Positions 55,179-63,854 of a DNA stretch of 64,000 nucleotides are shown piece after piece. The translations under genes were made by a program, and so were the position numbers. This stretch comes from Pontibacter flavimaris. GTDB lineage: Bacteria > Bacteroidota > Bacteroidia > Cytophagales > Hymenobacteraceae. The stretch lies in NCBI RefSeq assembly GCF_001907195.1, contig NZ_LVWA01000005.1, forward strand, positions 248,001 through 312,000, read 5' to 3'. The notes below the pieces were generated by a model that saw nothing but the letters and a program-made list of their open reading frames with translations, was not told the origin of the DNA and ran no database searches. Every line of letters starts with the position of its first letter. Position 1 is the stretch's first letter.

Positions 55179-56429
55179 ATGAGACGCACTATTTACCAAA
55201 GCTTACACAGAACCAAGTGCTTGCTTGCCCTAATGGTAAGTATGATTGCCTTCCAGGCTGCTGCGCAGCAGGAGGTGTCGGACAGAAAGAACGGGATGCT
55301 TATTTTAGGCTCCGCTGATATGGAAACGCTGGTAGAAAGGGTTGACATTGGCTACAGGCTCTACAAGTCTGCCGTTCCTTTCGACTATATCATCGTTTCG
55401 GGCGGTTGCGCTGCGCACCAGTCCGCCATCTGCGAGGCAACGGAAATGACCAACCTGCTGGTGGAAAAAGGCGTTCCGGCGGAGATCATCTTTAAAGAGG
55501 AGAAATCCAAAAACACCGTGCAGAACTACGCTTACAGCAGGGTGCTCCGAAAGGCAGACGGCTCCCGCGTCATCGGCCCGGGCGATAAACTGTACGTGGT
55601 CTCCAACCACTGGCACGCCATTCCGGTGGCCGCGCGCTTTACCGAAAACGACAGCGTGACGGCGGTATACCATATCGAAGGGGGCATTCTCCCTAAAAAT
55701 ACCGATAAGGTGAATTACACCAATATCTTCGACCCGAGTGTGAGCAGCGAGGCTTTCACTGCAAAAGCGCTTTGGCCGTTGGTCGGCGCCAGCTTCTCCG
55801 TGCCAGGCAAGAAGAAGGAGCCGGGCAGCACGTATCACTTTATCGGTGAAGTCGTGTCAGTGCAAGGCTCAGCTGAGCCGGGCGAGGGGGAGACAGAGGG
55901 GCTTGCACAGGCGCTTCCGGCCATACCTGCCGGTTGGGCGGGCGCGGTGGATGCCGCTTACCATAACAGCCGCGACAACAAAGTATACATTTTCAGGGGA
56001 GGGGAGTATGCCCGGTTCTCGCCGGAGGCCAGGACGCTGGATGCGGGCTATCCGAAGCCGCTGACGGACCTGGTGCAGCACCTTCCGGTCCAGTGGCAGG
56101 GCGGCTTTCTGGATGCTGCCTTCTTCCATCCAAAAACAAAGGAGATATACTTTTTCAAAGGGGACGAGTACCTGGTGTTGTCGGCTAAAAATAACAGGAT
56201 CGCCGCCGGCTTTCCTAAAAAGATCAACACGTTCGTGGCTGACTGGCCCTTCGCCTGGGGAAGCGGCGATCTGGACGCTGCCGACTATAACAGCAAAGAG
56301 AACAAAGTATACTTGTACAGAGGCAAGGAGTACATCAGCATCTCCCTGGATGGAGAACCGAAAGCGGAGGCCGGCTATCCGAAGAAGATCGAGCTGGCCT
56401 GGCCGGAAAGTATACTTGGGAAGAAGTAA
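55179..56429 (+). CDS. DUF218 (YdcF/ElyC-like) domain fused to hemopexin repeats
   Basis: ATG 55179 gives a signal peptide (LLALMVSMIAFQAAAQQ) and 416 residues. The first half is a DUF218 fold (YIIVSGGCAAHQ, TVQNYAYSRVL, LYVVSNHWHAIPVAARF). The second half has three hemopexin-like blades (VDAAYHNSRDNKVYIFRGGEYARF, LDAAFFHPKTKEIYFFKGDEYLVL, LDAADYNSKENKVYLYRGKEYISI; each given in part as consensus DAA-KVY-F-G-EY). DUF218 proteins act on lipid-linked or envelope precursors. The fusion is unusual. Confidence 0.85.
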   Translation: MRRTIYQSLHRTKCLLALMVSMIAFQAAAQQEVSDRKNGMLILGSADMETLVERVDIGYRLYKSAVPFDYIIVSGGCAAHQSAICEATEMTNLLVEKGVPAEIIFKEEKSKNTVQNYAYSRVLRKADGSRVIGPGDKLYVVSNHWHAIPVAARFTENDSVTAVYHIEGGILPKNTDKVNYTNIFDPSVSSEAFTAKALWPLVGASFSVPGKKKEPGSTYHFIGEVVSVQGSAEPGEGETEGLAQALPAIPAGWAGAVDAAYHNSRDNKVYIFRGGEYARFSPEARTLDAGYPKPLTDLVQHLPVQWQGGFLDAAFFHPKTKEIYFFKGDEYLVLSAKNNRIAAGFPKKINTFVADWPFAWGSGDLDAADYNSKENKVYLYRGKEYISISLDGEPKAEAGYPKKIELAWPESILGKK

Positions 56430-56482
56430 GCCATACTTTCCCGAAGCATTACTGACACATGAGCGAGTTAACTGTAAGTATA

Positions 56483-57364
56483 ATGAAAAAGCTTTTAGCC
56501 CTATTCCTGATCCCGGCCATGGTTTTGGTCGGCTGCTCCAACGACGAGGTAACCCCTTCCGCCCCCCCGGTTGTAGAAGCGCCGAAGACAGCTGCCGAAC
56601 AACTCACCAGCGCGGATTGGGAAACGAAGAAAGTCTCGGAATCCATTGTATGGAAGTATAAGCACTTCAAAGAACTATTCAGCTCGAACCAGAGCATCAC
56701 CATCCTGGACATCGACCTGAACGATGCGGGACTGGAAGTGGAGGTGCCGCATGTGCTCTCGGGCTTTATCAAAACTAGCGAGGCAGCTGCCAGTGTAGGT
56801 GCTACAGTGGCTATCAACGGTTCTTTTTTTGACACGTCGAAAGGTGGCTCCACGGTCTTCTTTAAGAAGGATGGGGAGATCATCAACACCACCCGCAGCG
56901 GCTTTACCCCCTATCGCGAGAATGCCGGTTTTGCCATCGGAACGGACGGGAGCATCTCTGTTGTAAAGAAGCCCGCAGCCGGCTGGAGTTCTCTAACGGA
57001 AGCCCATACGCTGCTGGCGTCCGGGCCTTTGTTGGTTCTGGATGATAAGACCGTAAAGCAGGAGCAGCAGGTCTTCAACACCAACCGTCACCCCCGAACG
57101 GCTGTGGGCATCACAGCCGACAACCACCTGATTGCGGTGGTGGTAGATGGCAGGTTTACGGAGGCACATGGCATGACAACCGAAGAGCTGGCGACGGTGA
57201 TGCACGCACTTGGCTGCGTGGAGGCCATGAACCTGGATGGGGGAGGTTCCTCCACGGCCTGGATCAGAAACCGGGGCGTAGTGAACTATCCCTGCGACAA
57301 CAAGAAGTTTGACCATGGGGGCGAGCGCGGCGTAGCGACCGCCATAGCCTTTGTACAGAAATAG
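56483..57364 (+). CDS. Phosphodiester glycosidase (NAGPA-family) lipoprotein
   Basis: ATG 56483 gives a lipoprotein signal (LVGCSNDE) and 293 residues. The NAGPA domain shows AINGSFFD, RHPRTAVGI, AVVVDGR, and NLDGGGSSTAW. This family cleaves phosphodiester-linked sugars, for example in teichoic acids or lysosomal tags. It suggests the locus handles a phospho-substituted glycan, a cautious inference. Confidence 0.9.
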   Translation: MKKLLALFLIPAMVLVGCSNDEVTPSAPPVVEAPKTAAEQLTSADWETKKVSESIVWKYKHFKELFSSNQSITILDIDLNDAGLEVEVPHVLSGFIKTSEAAASVGATVAINGSFFDTSKGGSTVFFKKDGEIINTTRSGFTPYRENAGFAIGTDGSISVVKKPAAGWSSLTEAHTLLASGPLLVLDDKTVKQEQQVFNTNRHPRTAVGITADNHLIAVVVDGRFTEAHGMTTEELATVMHALGCVEAMNLDGGGSSTAWIRNRGVVNYPCDNKKFDHGGERGVATAIAFVQK

Positions 57365-57660
57365 GCGGCAAGCGATCCTAAAGGGAAACAAGCAAAGCGC
57401 GGGTCATACTTTATACTTTGCTCTATAAGTATAAAACCCAAGTTGCGATTTACTGATGCAGTGCAGGTGTAAATCCTCCTCTAACCCCTCCGAGGAGGGG
57501 AATCACCTGCTCTTTTGCAAAATTACCCTACTGGGAGGGGGAGGTTAATCACAACTTGAGTTATAAAGTATAGCACCTAAGTATAAATCGCATCTAAGTA
57601 TAAAGTATAGCATCGCACTACCCGGCACGTCATCCAACCAAAGTATAAAACTCCTGCAAT
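57365..57660. other. Intergenic region rich in AAGTATA, with GC-rich inverted repeat
   Basis: About 295 bp. It has several copies of AAGTATA or its complement (57,406-57,650) and, at 57,475-57,545, CCTCCTCT-ACCCCTCC-GAGGAGGGG with a partner GGGAGGGGGAGG. It holds the promoter of the SGNH gene; no gene is seen. Confidence 0.5.
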
Positions 57661-58752
57661 ATGAAATCTTACCTTTTGAAATGGGCACTGGTTATACTTT
57701 TTGCCGCTACCGTTACCTTCTCCCATGCGCAGACCCCTGTTTATACTTCTGCCACAGAGCTTACGCTGGTTGGGAAAATACAGGCTACCCAACAGGTGTA
57801 CCACAGAATAGACACCACCGACTACCCTGACATGCCACCGGCGGTAAAGCGGCTCCTGACGAATTCAGCCGGCCTTGCCATCGCTTTCAAGACCAACAGT
57901 ACCACTGTTTCGGCCAAGTGGTGCACCAGCCCCCGCACAGCTTCCGCCAACATGACGGCCATTGTCTATGAGGGGCTTGACCTATACATTAAAAAGGATG
58001 GCCGCTGGCAGTTTGCCGGCGTAGGAATGCCCAACGGAGACTGCTCGGAGTATACCCTGGTGCGCAACATGGGGGAGGGCGAGAAGGAGTGCCTGCTCTA
58101 CCTGCCTTTGTACGATGAGACAACCAGCCTCGAAATCGGGGTGGCGGAAGGGGCTACGCTACAGCCCTTGCCAGACCCTTTCCGGAAGCGCATCCTGATG
58201 TATGGCTCCAGCATCCTGCAGGGAGCCTCTGCCAGCAGGCCGGGCATAGCCTATCCCGCTCGCCTGAGCCGCGACACCGGCCTGAACTTTCTGAACCTGG
58301 GCCTGAGCGGGAGCGCCAAGATGGAAAAGCCCGTGGCCGATATGATCGCGTCCATCTCAGCGGATGCTTTCGTGCTGGACTGCGTGCCGAACTCCTCCCC
58401 GCAGGAGATCAAGGAGCGAACCGCCTACCTGGTTAACACCATCCGGCAGCATCATCCAAAAGCGCCCATTCTGGTTATCCCGAGTACGGTGCGGGAGCAC
58501 GGGGCTTTCGACCAGGTGGTAGGGGCAAGGGTAAAAGCGCAAAACGAGCAGATAGAGGAGGAAGTAAACAAACTACTGCGCAGCGGCGTGAAGGATTTAT
58601 ACTTGCTTTCCTACAGGCAGCAGCTCGGCACTGACCATGAGGGCACGGTGGACGGCACCCATCCCAACGACCTGGGTTTCGACCGGATGCTGCAGCAGCT
58701 AAGGCCACAGTTCAAAGCCATACTTAGGAAGTATAACATAAAGGTCGATTAG
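57661..58752 (+). CDS. SGNH/GDSL hydrolase with N-terminal beta-sandwich
   Basis: The 363-residue protein has a signal peptide (ALVILFAATVTFSHAQ), an N-terminal SGNH-associated beta-sandwich, and a C-terminal SGNH domain: block I MYGSSILQG, block II Gly in NLGLSGS, block III LDCVPNSS, block V DGTHPNDLGF. It is likely an esterase (deacetylase) of the same glycan locus. Confidence 0.9.
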   Translation: MKSYLLKWALVILFAATVTFSHAQTPVYTSATELTLVGKIQATQQVYHRIDTTDYPDMPPAVKRLLTNSAGLAIAFKTNSTTVSAKWCTSPRTASANMTAIVYEGLDLYIKKDGRWQFAGVGMPNGDCSEYTLVRNMGEGEKECLLYLPLYDETTSLEIGVAEGATLQPLPDPFRKRILMYGSSILQGASASRPGIAYPARLSRDTGLNFLNLGLSGSAKMEKPVADMIASISADAFVLDCVPNSSPQEIKERTAYLVNTIRQHHPKAPILVIPSTVREHGAFDQVVGARVKAQNEQIEEEVNKLLRSGVKDLYLLSYRQQLGTDHEGTVDGTHPNDLGFDRMLQQLRPQFKAILRKYNIKVD

Positions 58753-58774
58753 CGCTGCCGCCTCCGTGTAAAGA

Positions 58775-58803
58775 AAAAGCCATCTGATCAGTAGGTGGCT
58801 TTT
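58775..58803. terminator. Bidirectional terminator
   Basis: AAAAGCCA (58775-58782) pairs with TGGCTTTT (58796-58803) between the convergent SGNH and HsdR-N-like genes. Confidence 0.75.
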
Positions 58804-58828
58804 GTGTCTGCGCTTGTCGGGTGAGCGG

Positions 58829-59920
58829 CTATGTAAGCTCCGCCTCGGCAGGCTGCTCAAAACGGAGTAATGCATGAATCAGCAAGTCGGAGTAGTCGTA
58901 GATATCGTCAATCGAGGCGATCTCTATTTTATTCTCCTTCCCCTTCTCATCCAGCAAAGCCAGGTACTTTTTCGAAGCGTTCAGGTATAGACGGCAGATG
59001 GTCTTCCTGTTGTTGTTATCAAGAAGAATGTTCAGGTAGCGCAACGTATCTCTGTGGAAAATTCTTTTACCATCTATCTTAGTGCGGAGGATGGACTTCA
59101 CAATGAAGAAAGCTTCCTGTTCCTGCTCCGTAAACTCGGTTTTGCTCTCTCCTTTGGCCTCTTCAGCTGGCTGCGGCAGTGGATCCCGCTCCACTTTGGA
59201 AGCTTCTGCCTCATTGGATAAGGCAGACTTCAGTCTGTCGCTTATCTGGTCGCTTACATATTGGTTTAGGGACTTCTTTACCATCGGAGAAAACTGCTCC
59301 ATCACCTTTGCCGTCAGAACACCGGCGTAAATCTGTTTGGCGAAGTAGCGTACAAATTGCTCAGATGGACTGGAAAATTCCCCACCCACGATTTTCTTTA
59401 TTTCCCTGGTGTATTTCAATTCAGTGGCAGCGCTAACGATCTGATCGACATCAAAGGAGTTCTTCTGGTATTTTTTAAGCTCAAACACAGATGCATCGCT
59501 TATCTCAGTGATGTTGAACTCCCAGAAAGGCTTATCATCCATTTTGTTTGGCTCCTCCAGGTCAGTATAGAAGCGATAGATAATGCCGTTGGTAAGTATG
59601 CCGAAGCGGGTGCTGCAGACATGAAAGTATCGGTGCAGTTGGGAATTGTGTACGTTCAGTTCCTCCTTCCAATGCTTGCACTCAACAATGATGATTGGCT
59701 GACCATCCTTCTGAATACAATAGTCTACTTTTTCTCCCTTCTTGATGCCTAAGTCCGCTACAAATTCCGGTATCACCTCCAGCGGGTTAAAAACATCATA
59801 GCCAAGGGCAGCTATAAAAGGCATAACAAAGGCGTTTTTTGTCGCCTCCTCGGTCTGGATAGTGTCCTTCAGGCGACTCACTTTCTCGCCCAGAGCTCTG
59901 ATTACATCTATAAAGTCCAT
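58829..59920 (-). CDS. HsdR-N-like PD-(D/E)XK nuclease-domain protein
   Basis: The 363-residue protein has the HSDR_N_2 core: ATKNAFVMPFIAALGYDVFNP, then the catalytic KVDYCIQKDGQPIIIVECKHW (D then E-C-K) near residue 65-85. The type I restriction helicase part is absent. Such stand-alone proteins are widespread in Bacteroidota; the role is uncertain. The C-terminal 150 residues form a winged-helix-like tail. Confidence 0.85.
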   Translation of the reverse strand: MDFIDVIRALGEKVSRLKDTIQTEEATKNAFVMPFIAALGYDVFNPLEVIPEFVADLGIKKGEKVDYCIQKDGQPIIIVECKHWKEELNVHNSQLHRYFHVCSTRFGILTNGIIYRFYTDLEEPNKMDDKPFWEFNITEISDASVFELKKYQKNSFDVDQIVSAATELKYTREIKKIVGGEFSSPSEQFVRYFAKQIYAGVLTAKVMEQFSPMVKKSLNQYVSDQISDRLKSALSNEAEASKVERDPLPQPAEEAKGESKTEFTEQEQEAFFIVKSILRTKIDGKRIFHRDTLRYLNILLDNNNRKTICRLYLNASKKYLALLDEKGKENKIEIASIDDIYDYSDLLIHALLRFEQPAEAELT

Positions 59921-60092
59921 AGTATAGTTTATTTATAGCTTGGAAGTGTTTTTATAAATATATATAATTTATTTATAATATTTAAAAGTTTAGGTGTAAA
60001 TTATTTTTCAAACCGCCTTGAGGATCAGTTAGATGGGTTTTTGCCAATATACTGCCGCGCTTTTTCGTCTTCACCAGCACCTCACGGCTCCC

Positions 60093-60740
60093 TTAGCCAA
60101 TCCGCCACGTTATCGTCACGGTCTCCGACACATCTATGTCATCGGGTTCAAAATCGGGGGTGGCGTCGTAGGTGGTTTTCACATCAGCTTCATAGAGGTT
60201 GTAGTCGTGGCGTCGGGAACGGATAGTGAGCTCGCGGTAGGAGTAGTCGATGTCGAGGATCTCCAGCAGCTCCACGCCGGTGGCCCCGGCAATCAGGGTG
60301 GCGTTTTCCCTGGCTTTGGCAATGGCCTGCAGAATGAGCTGTTGCTGCTGCTTTGAGGCGTCTTTCACTCCGAAGGCAATGCTGAAGTCCAGGTTATCCA
60401 GGCCCTTTGCGATCTGGCCGAGCAACTGGTTGATAATGCTCTTGTCCAGGGGAAGTTCCAGTTCCAGGTCATGGGAGGCCCTGAAGCCGTTGAACTCATA
60501 GGTATCGGTTTTCTTGTTGCGGACGGTTTCTTTCCGGATGCCGAAGTCCTTTGTCTTCAGGCTTTTCCGCTCTACACCCACGGCCTCAATAATGGTGCGG
60601 AGCTCCTCCACCTTCCGGTTTAGCGCATGCACTGTTTTCTCGTACTCCCACTCGTGCGCCGAGGCATCAAAGGAAAGTATAACCATGTCGGGGGCAACAG
60701 AAAGTTTGCCTTTGCCCGTAATCTGTAACTTGCGTTCCAT
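60093..60740 (-). CDS. SIMPL-domain (DUF541) protein
   Basis: The 215-residue protein is of the SIMPL family (ITGKGKLSVAPDMVILSFDASA, TKDFGIRKE, YEFNGFRASHDLELEL). It has no obvious signal peptide, unusual since most relatives are periplasmic. Function unknown. Confidence 0.85.
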   Translation of the reverse strand: MERKLQITGKGKLSVAPDMVILSFDASAHEWEYEKTVHALNRKVEELRTIIEAVGVERKSLKTKDFGIRKETVRNKKTDTYEFNGFRASHDLELELPLDKSIINQLLGQIAKGLDNLDFSIAFGVKDASKQQQQLILQAIAKARENATLIAGATGVELLEILDIDYSYRELTIRSRRHDYNLYEADVKTTYDATPDFEPDDIDVSETVTITWRIG

Positions 60741-61004
60741 CGCTTCACCGGTTTTAACATTAAGTTACAGAAATATATTGAATTAGCACTATGTAGCGTG
60801 ATAGCCCCGCAGGGTATGGAAGTATAAATTCAGTATAACCAGCGCCTTAACAGGGGTTCAGGAGCGCTGTTTATACTTTCCATACGTTACCATCACGACC
60901 AATTAACATATTCTTTTCACCGAAAACTTCGCAGGTTTATTCCGTATTGCTATATTTAATTCTTGAAACGATTTGAACACCAATACAGAAACTATAGAGA
61001 AGAC

Positions 61005-61511
61005 ATGGCGTCAGAAACAGAAATGAAGGAAAAGCTTTTCGGGGAATTGGAGCAGGAGCTGCAGGCACAGGGATTTAGCATAGACAAGCAGGACCGCACC
61101 CGCCCGTGGGGTGGCTTTTTTGTGATAGACGAGGCGCAGGCACAGCGGTTTGCAGACACTTACTTTAACGGTATGTCGGTAGATGACCTGAAGATATCCG
61201 GCAAGCTGAGCCCGAAGATTTTGGTGGTGGCACCGGAGAAAAGGCTGTCATGGCAGTACCACCACCGCAGAGCCGAGATCTGGCGTGCCGTAAAAGGCAC
61301 GGTGGCCGTGGTTACCAGCAACACCGATGAGGAGGGCGAGCAGAAAGTACTGCAGCCCGGCGACCAGATTAAGCTGCAGCAAGGGGAGCGCCACCGCTTG
61401 GTGGGCCTGCGCGACTGGGGCGTGCTGGCCGAGATCTGGCAGCACACCGACGCCGCACGGCCATCCGACGAGGACGACATTGTGCGGGTGCAGGACGACT
61501 TCGGCCGTTAA
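61005..61511 (+). CDS. Cupin, mannose-6-phosphate isomerase type II-like
   Basis: I use ATG 61005 (MASETEMKEKLFGELE), giving 168 residues; an earlier ATG at 60963 is possible. The cupin motif is LSWQYHHRRAEIWRAVKG and later LQQGERHRLVGL. It resembles the C-terminal isomerase domain of mannose-1-phosphate guanylyltransferase/isomerase. Possibly a stand-alone sugar isomerase. Confidence 0.83.
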   Translation: MASETEMKEKLFGELEQELQAQGFSIDKQDRTRPWGGFFVIDEAQAQRFADTYFNGMSVDDLKISGKLSPKILVVAPEKRLSWQYHHRRAEIWRAVKGTVAVVTSNTDEEGEQKVLQPGDQIKLQQGERHRLVGLRDWGVLAEIWQHTDAARPSDEDDIVRVQDDFGR

Positions 61512-61535
61512 GAGTTATACTTTTTCAGCAAAAGG

Positions 61536-61569
61536 AAAGGCCGCTACTGGTAAGGTAGCGGCCTTTTTT
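61536..61569 (+). terminator. Rho-independent terminator after cupin gene
   Basis: AAAGGCCGCTAC (61536-61547) pairs with GTAGCGGCCTTT (61555-61566), followed by T's. Confidence 0.9.
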
Positions 61570-61585
61570 GTTTCTAAAGGTATAC

Positions 61586-62644
61586 TTATATCTCAAAGTT
61601 CAGCACGTCCTCCTCATCCCTTGCCCACTTCCTGGAAAGTATACTGCCCAGCACCAGTGCCCCGATGGCCAGTGCACCCGTCAGCACTTCCTGGCGGTGC
61701 AGGCTCAGCCATACTTGCGGACTGCTGTAAGTGGCCTGGTCGTCGAAGGTGCCGTGGGCGCCGTGGTCGCCGGGCAGCGGCGCATACAGGTTGTTCTGGC
61801 GGTTCGGATCCTCGGGCTCGTCTGTCTGCTGTCCTTTAAAGCCGTCGTGGGCAAGTACCAGGTCGGCATACCAGGGCGCAATTTTGTTGCCGATGATCGC
61901 TTTCAGGGTAGGGTAGCCCACGCGGTACTCGCGGCGCTCGTTTTCGGCAGCATACACGATCACCTCGGCTGCCACCTCCGGCTGGAAGATAGTGCCCATC
62001 GGGCGGGGTTTGTTCGGCAGACGCGATTTTACGAACATAAACTGGGTGGTGTTCATGGCGGGCAGCTGCACCATGGTGATCTTCACGTTGCTCTTGTCGT
62101 GTATCAGTTCGGTGCGCAGCGAGTCGTAGAAGCCCTGGATGGCGTGCTTGGCGCCGCAGTACGCCGACTGCAGCGGAATACCCCGGTACGCCAGCGCCGA
62201 TCCCACCAGCACGATGGAGCCGCGGTCGCGGGGCAGCATGCGCTTGAGGGCGGAGAGGGTGCCGTACACCTGGCCCAGGTAAGTTACATCGGTTACGCGC
62301 TTGTAGTCATCCGGCTCCATTTTCTTTACGGGGCTGAAAACGCTGTTCATGGCGTTGTTCACCCATACATCAATCTCGCCCAGTTCCTGCTCAATCCTGG
62401 CGGCGGCAGCCTCCACGGCCTGGGCGTCCGCCACATCCACTTGCACATACACGGCCCTGCGGCCCATTTGCTCCACCTCGCGTTTGGCGCCTTCCAGCCC
62501 CTCCACGCCACGGGCCAGCAAGCCTACATCATAGCCCTGTTTAGCGAACTCGCGGGCGCAGGCACGGCCCAGGCCTGCCGAGGCTCCGGTTATGACAGCC
62601 ACACCCTTGCGGGCGCCGCTGTGTTTGTTTTCATCAGTTGTCAT
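61586..62644 (-). CDS. SDR-family oxidoreductase with C-terminal membrane segment
   Basis: The 352-residue protein has TGASAGLGRACA (NAD(P) binding), NNAMNSVF, the Ser in VGSALAYRG and YCGAK (Tyr-x-x-x-Lys). A transmembrane helix is near the end (VLTGALAIGALVLGSIL). It is a classical-type dehydrogenase; substrate unknown. Confidence 0.9.
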   Translation of the reverse strand: MTTDENKHSGARKGVAVITGASAGLGRACAREFAKQGYDVGLLARGVEGLEGAKREVEQMGRRAVYVQVDVADAQAVEAAAARIEQELGEIDVWVNNAMNSVFSPVKKMEPDDYKRVTDVTYLGQVYGTLSALKRMLPRDRGSIVLVGSALAYRGIPLQSAYCGAKHAIQGFYDSLRTELIHDKSNVKITMVQLPAMNTTQFMFVKSRLPNKPRPMGTIFQPEVAAEVIVYAAENERREYRVGYPTLKAIIGNKIAPWYADLVLAHDGFKGQQTDEPEDPNRQNNLYAPLPGDHGAHGTFDDQATYSSPQVWLSLHRQEVLTGALAIGALVLGSILSRKWARDEEDVLNFEI

Positions 62645-62740
62645 CTTGTATCGCTTAAATTTACACGTTGCTTTTGCTGATGTTACGCCTGCTTATCCAT
62701 CATAGTTATGGAAGGGGTGGTGCCGGTGCCTCTAAAACAG

Positions 62741-62766
62741 AAAAGCACCCTGTTGTGGGTGCTTTC
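62741..62766. terminator. Hairpin terminator
   Basis: AAAGCACCC (62742-62750) pairs with GGGTGCTTT (62757-62765). It lies past the 3' end of the minus-strand coiled-coil gene. Confidence 0.8.
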
Positions 62767-62827
62767 CTGTTTTAGCCTCCGTGTGGGGAGCCTGTTTTAT
62801 GCTTTTTTATACTTTGCAAAGTATAAA

Positions 62828-63415
62828 CTACTGCAGCAGCGCTTCCTCTATGCGCTTTACTTCCTGTCGCTGGCGCTCCACGATCTCCCGCATCTGCCTT
62901 ACTTTTTCCTCCGCCTGCGTCACCTTCTCTATTTTCACCCGGGCCTCTTCAGCCGAAATTTCGCGCGCCTCTTCCTGCTTTTTTATCTTTTCCTTTGCCT
63001 GCGCTATTTTGTCTTCGTTGCCTCTGATCTGGTCTTCCTGGGATTTAATCTTTTGCTCGGCCTCCTGCTTTTTCAGCTCAGCAGCGGCTTTCGCCTCGGC
63101 AGCACGCTGCTGACCAAACTCCTTGCCGCTCAGCTCGCCTTTGTTTTTACCATAGGCATTGCCGTCGTTCCGGGTTTCTTCGGCACTGGCTTCGTTCTCT
63201 TCCTCTTTCACTTCCCGGCCTCTTTGCCGGGCTTCCTCCGTGTGCTCGTCTGTTTTTTCGGCTTTTTGCTGGCGGCCTTTCTCCTGGGCATCCTCGCCTT
63301 TCTGTGCTGCTTTTTCCTCTTTTTTCTGCTGCCCTTTACCTTGTCCCTGGCCTTGTGCCAGCGCTACGGAGCATACGGCAAAGGCTGCCAGGGCTAGTGT
63401 GATGATCTTTTTCAT
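62828..63415 (-). CDS. Secreted coiled-coil protein
   Basis: The 195-residue protein has a signal peptide (IITLALAAFAVCSVALAQ) and a highly charged Lys/Glu/Gln-rich body, a long coiled coil from about residue 95 on (AAAELKKQEAEQKIKS). No known domain. It may be periplasmic. Confidence 0.75.
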   Translation of the reverse strand: MKKIITLALAAFAVCSVALAQGQGQGKGQQKKEEKAAQKGEDAQEKGRQQKAEKTDEHTEEARQRGREVKEEENEASAEETRNDGNAYGKNKGELSGKEFGQQRAAEAKAAAELKKQEAEQKIKSQEDQIRGNEDKIAQAKEKIKKQEEAREISAEEARVKIEKVTQAEEKVRQMREIVERQRQEVKRIEEALLQ

Positions 63416-63424
63416 AGGATGCGC

Positions 63425-63637
63425 TTAAATATCGTTTAACAATGAATCCACCTCATGCTGAATGGAGTCTATTTCAGCCTCTGAGGTCTGTACCATTTCC
63501 TCCAGTTGCGGCGTGGCCTGTTCTATGGCGGCGGCCTGCTCGGCTGTTACCTCGGTTGTCTCTGTTGTTTGTTCTGTGCTTTCGGAGCAGGCCAGCGTTA
63601 ACGCCAGCAAGGGGAGTAAAAAAATGCTTTTCTTCAT
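63425..63637 (-). CDS. Small acidic lipoprotein
   Basis: The 70-residue protein has a lipoprotein signal (LLPLLALTLACSES) and a Thr/Glu-rich, helical tail (IDSIQHEVDSLLNDI). It ends 9 bp before the coiled-coil gene start, so they form an operon. Function unknown. Confidence 0.72.
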   Translation of the reverse strand: MKKSIFLLPLLALTLACSESTEQTTETTEVTAEQAAAIEQATPQLEEMVQTSEAEIDSIQHEVDSLLNDI

Positions 63638-63806
63638 GTGGTGTGTGTTTGATGTTTTGTACTTAAGGGTTATGTGCCTCTCTGTTAATGGCTGCCAGGG
63701 CCTCTGTAAAAGTATAATCCCTTACCGGACTTGTATAAAACTAAGGAACGCTGCTATTAGGGATACTGCACTGCTAAATATAGGTAAATAAAAGTATAGC
63801 AAACAT

Positions 63807-63833
63807 AAAAGCACCCAGGTGCAGGTGCTTTTT
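63807..63833. terminator. Hairpin terminator
   Basis: AAAAGCACC (63807-63815) pairs with GGTGCTTTT (63824-63832). It follows the 3' end of the partial minus-strand gene at the window edge. Confidence 0.8.
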
Positions 63834-63854
63834 ACTTAGGAGTGCGGTTTATAC

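Noticed and set aside
61600-62680. Plus-strand 370-aa ORF
   Set aside because: It is antisense to the SDR gene with clear motifs; the plus frame has no recognisable domain and unnatural His/Leu composition.
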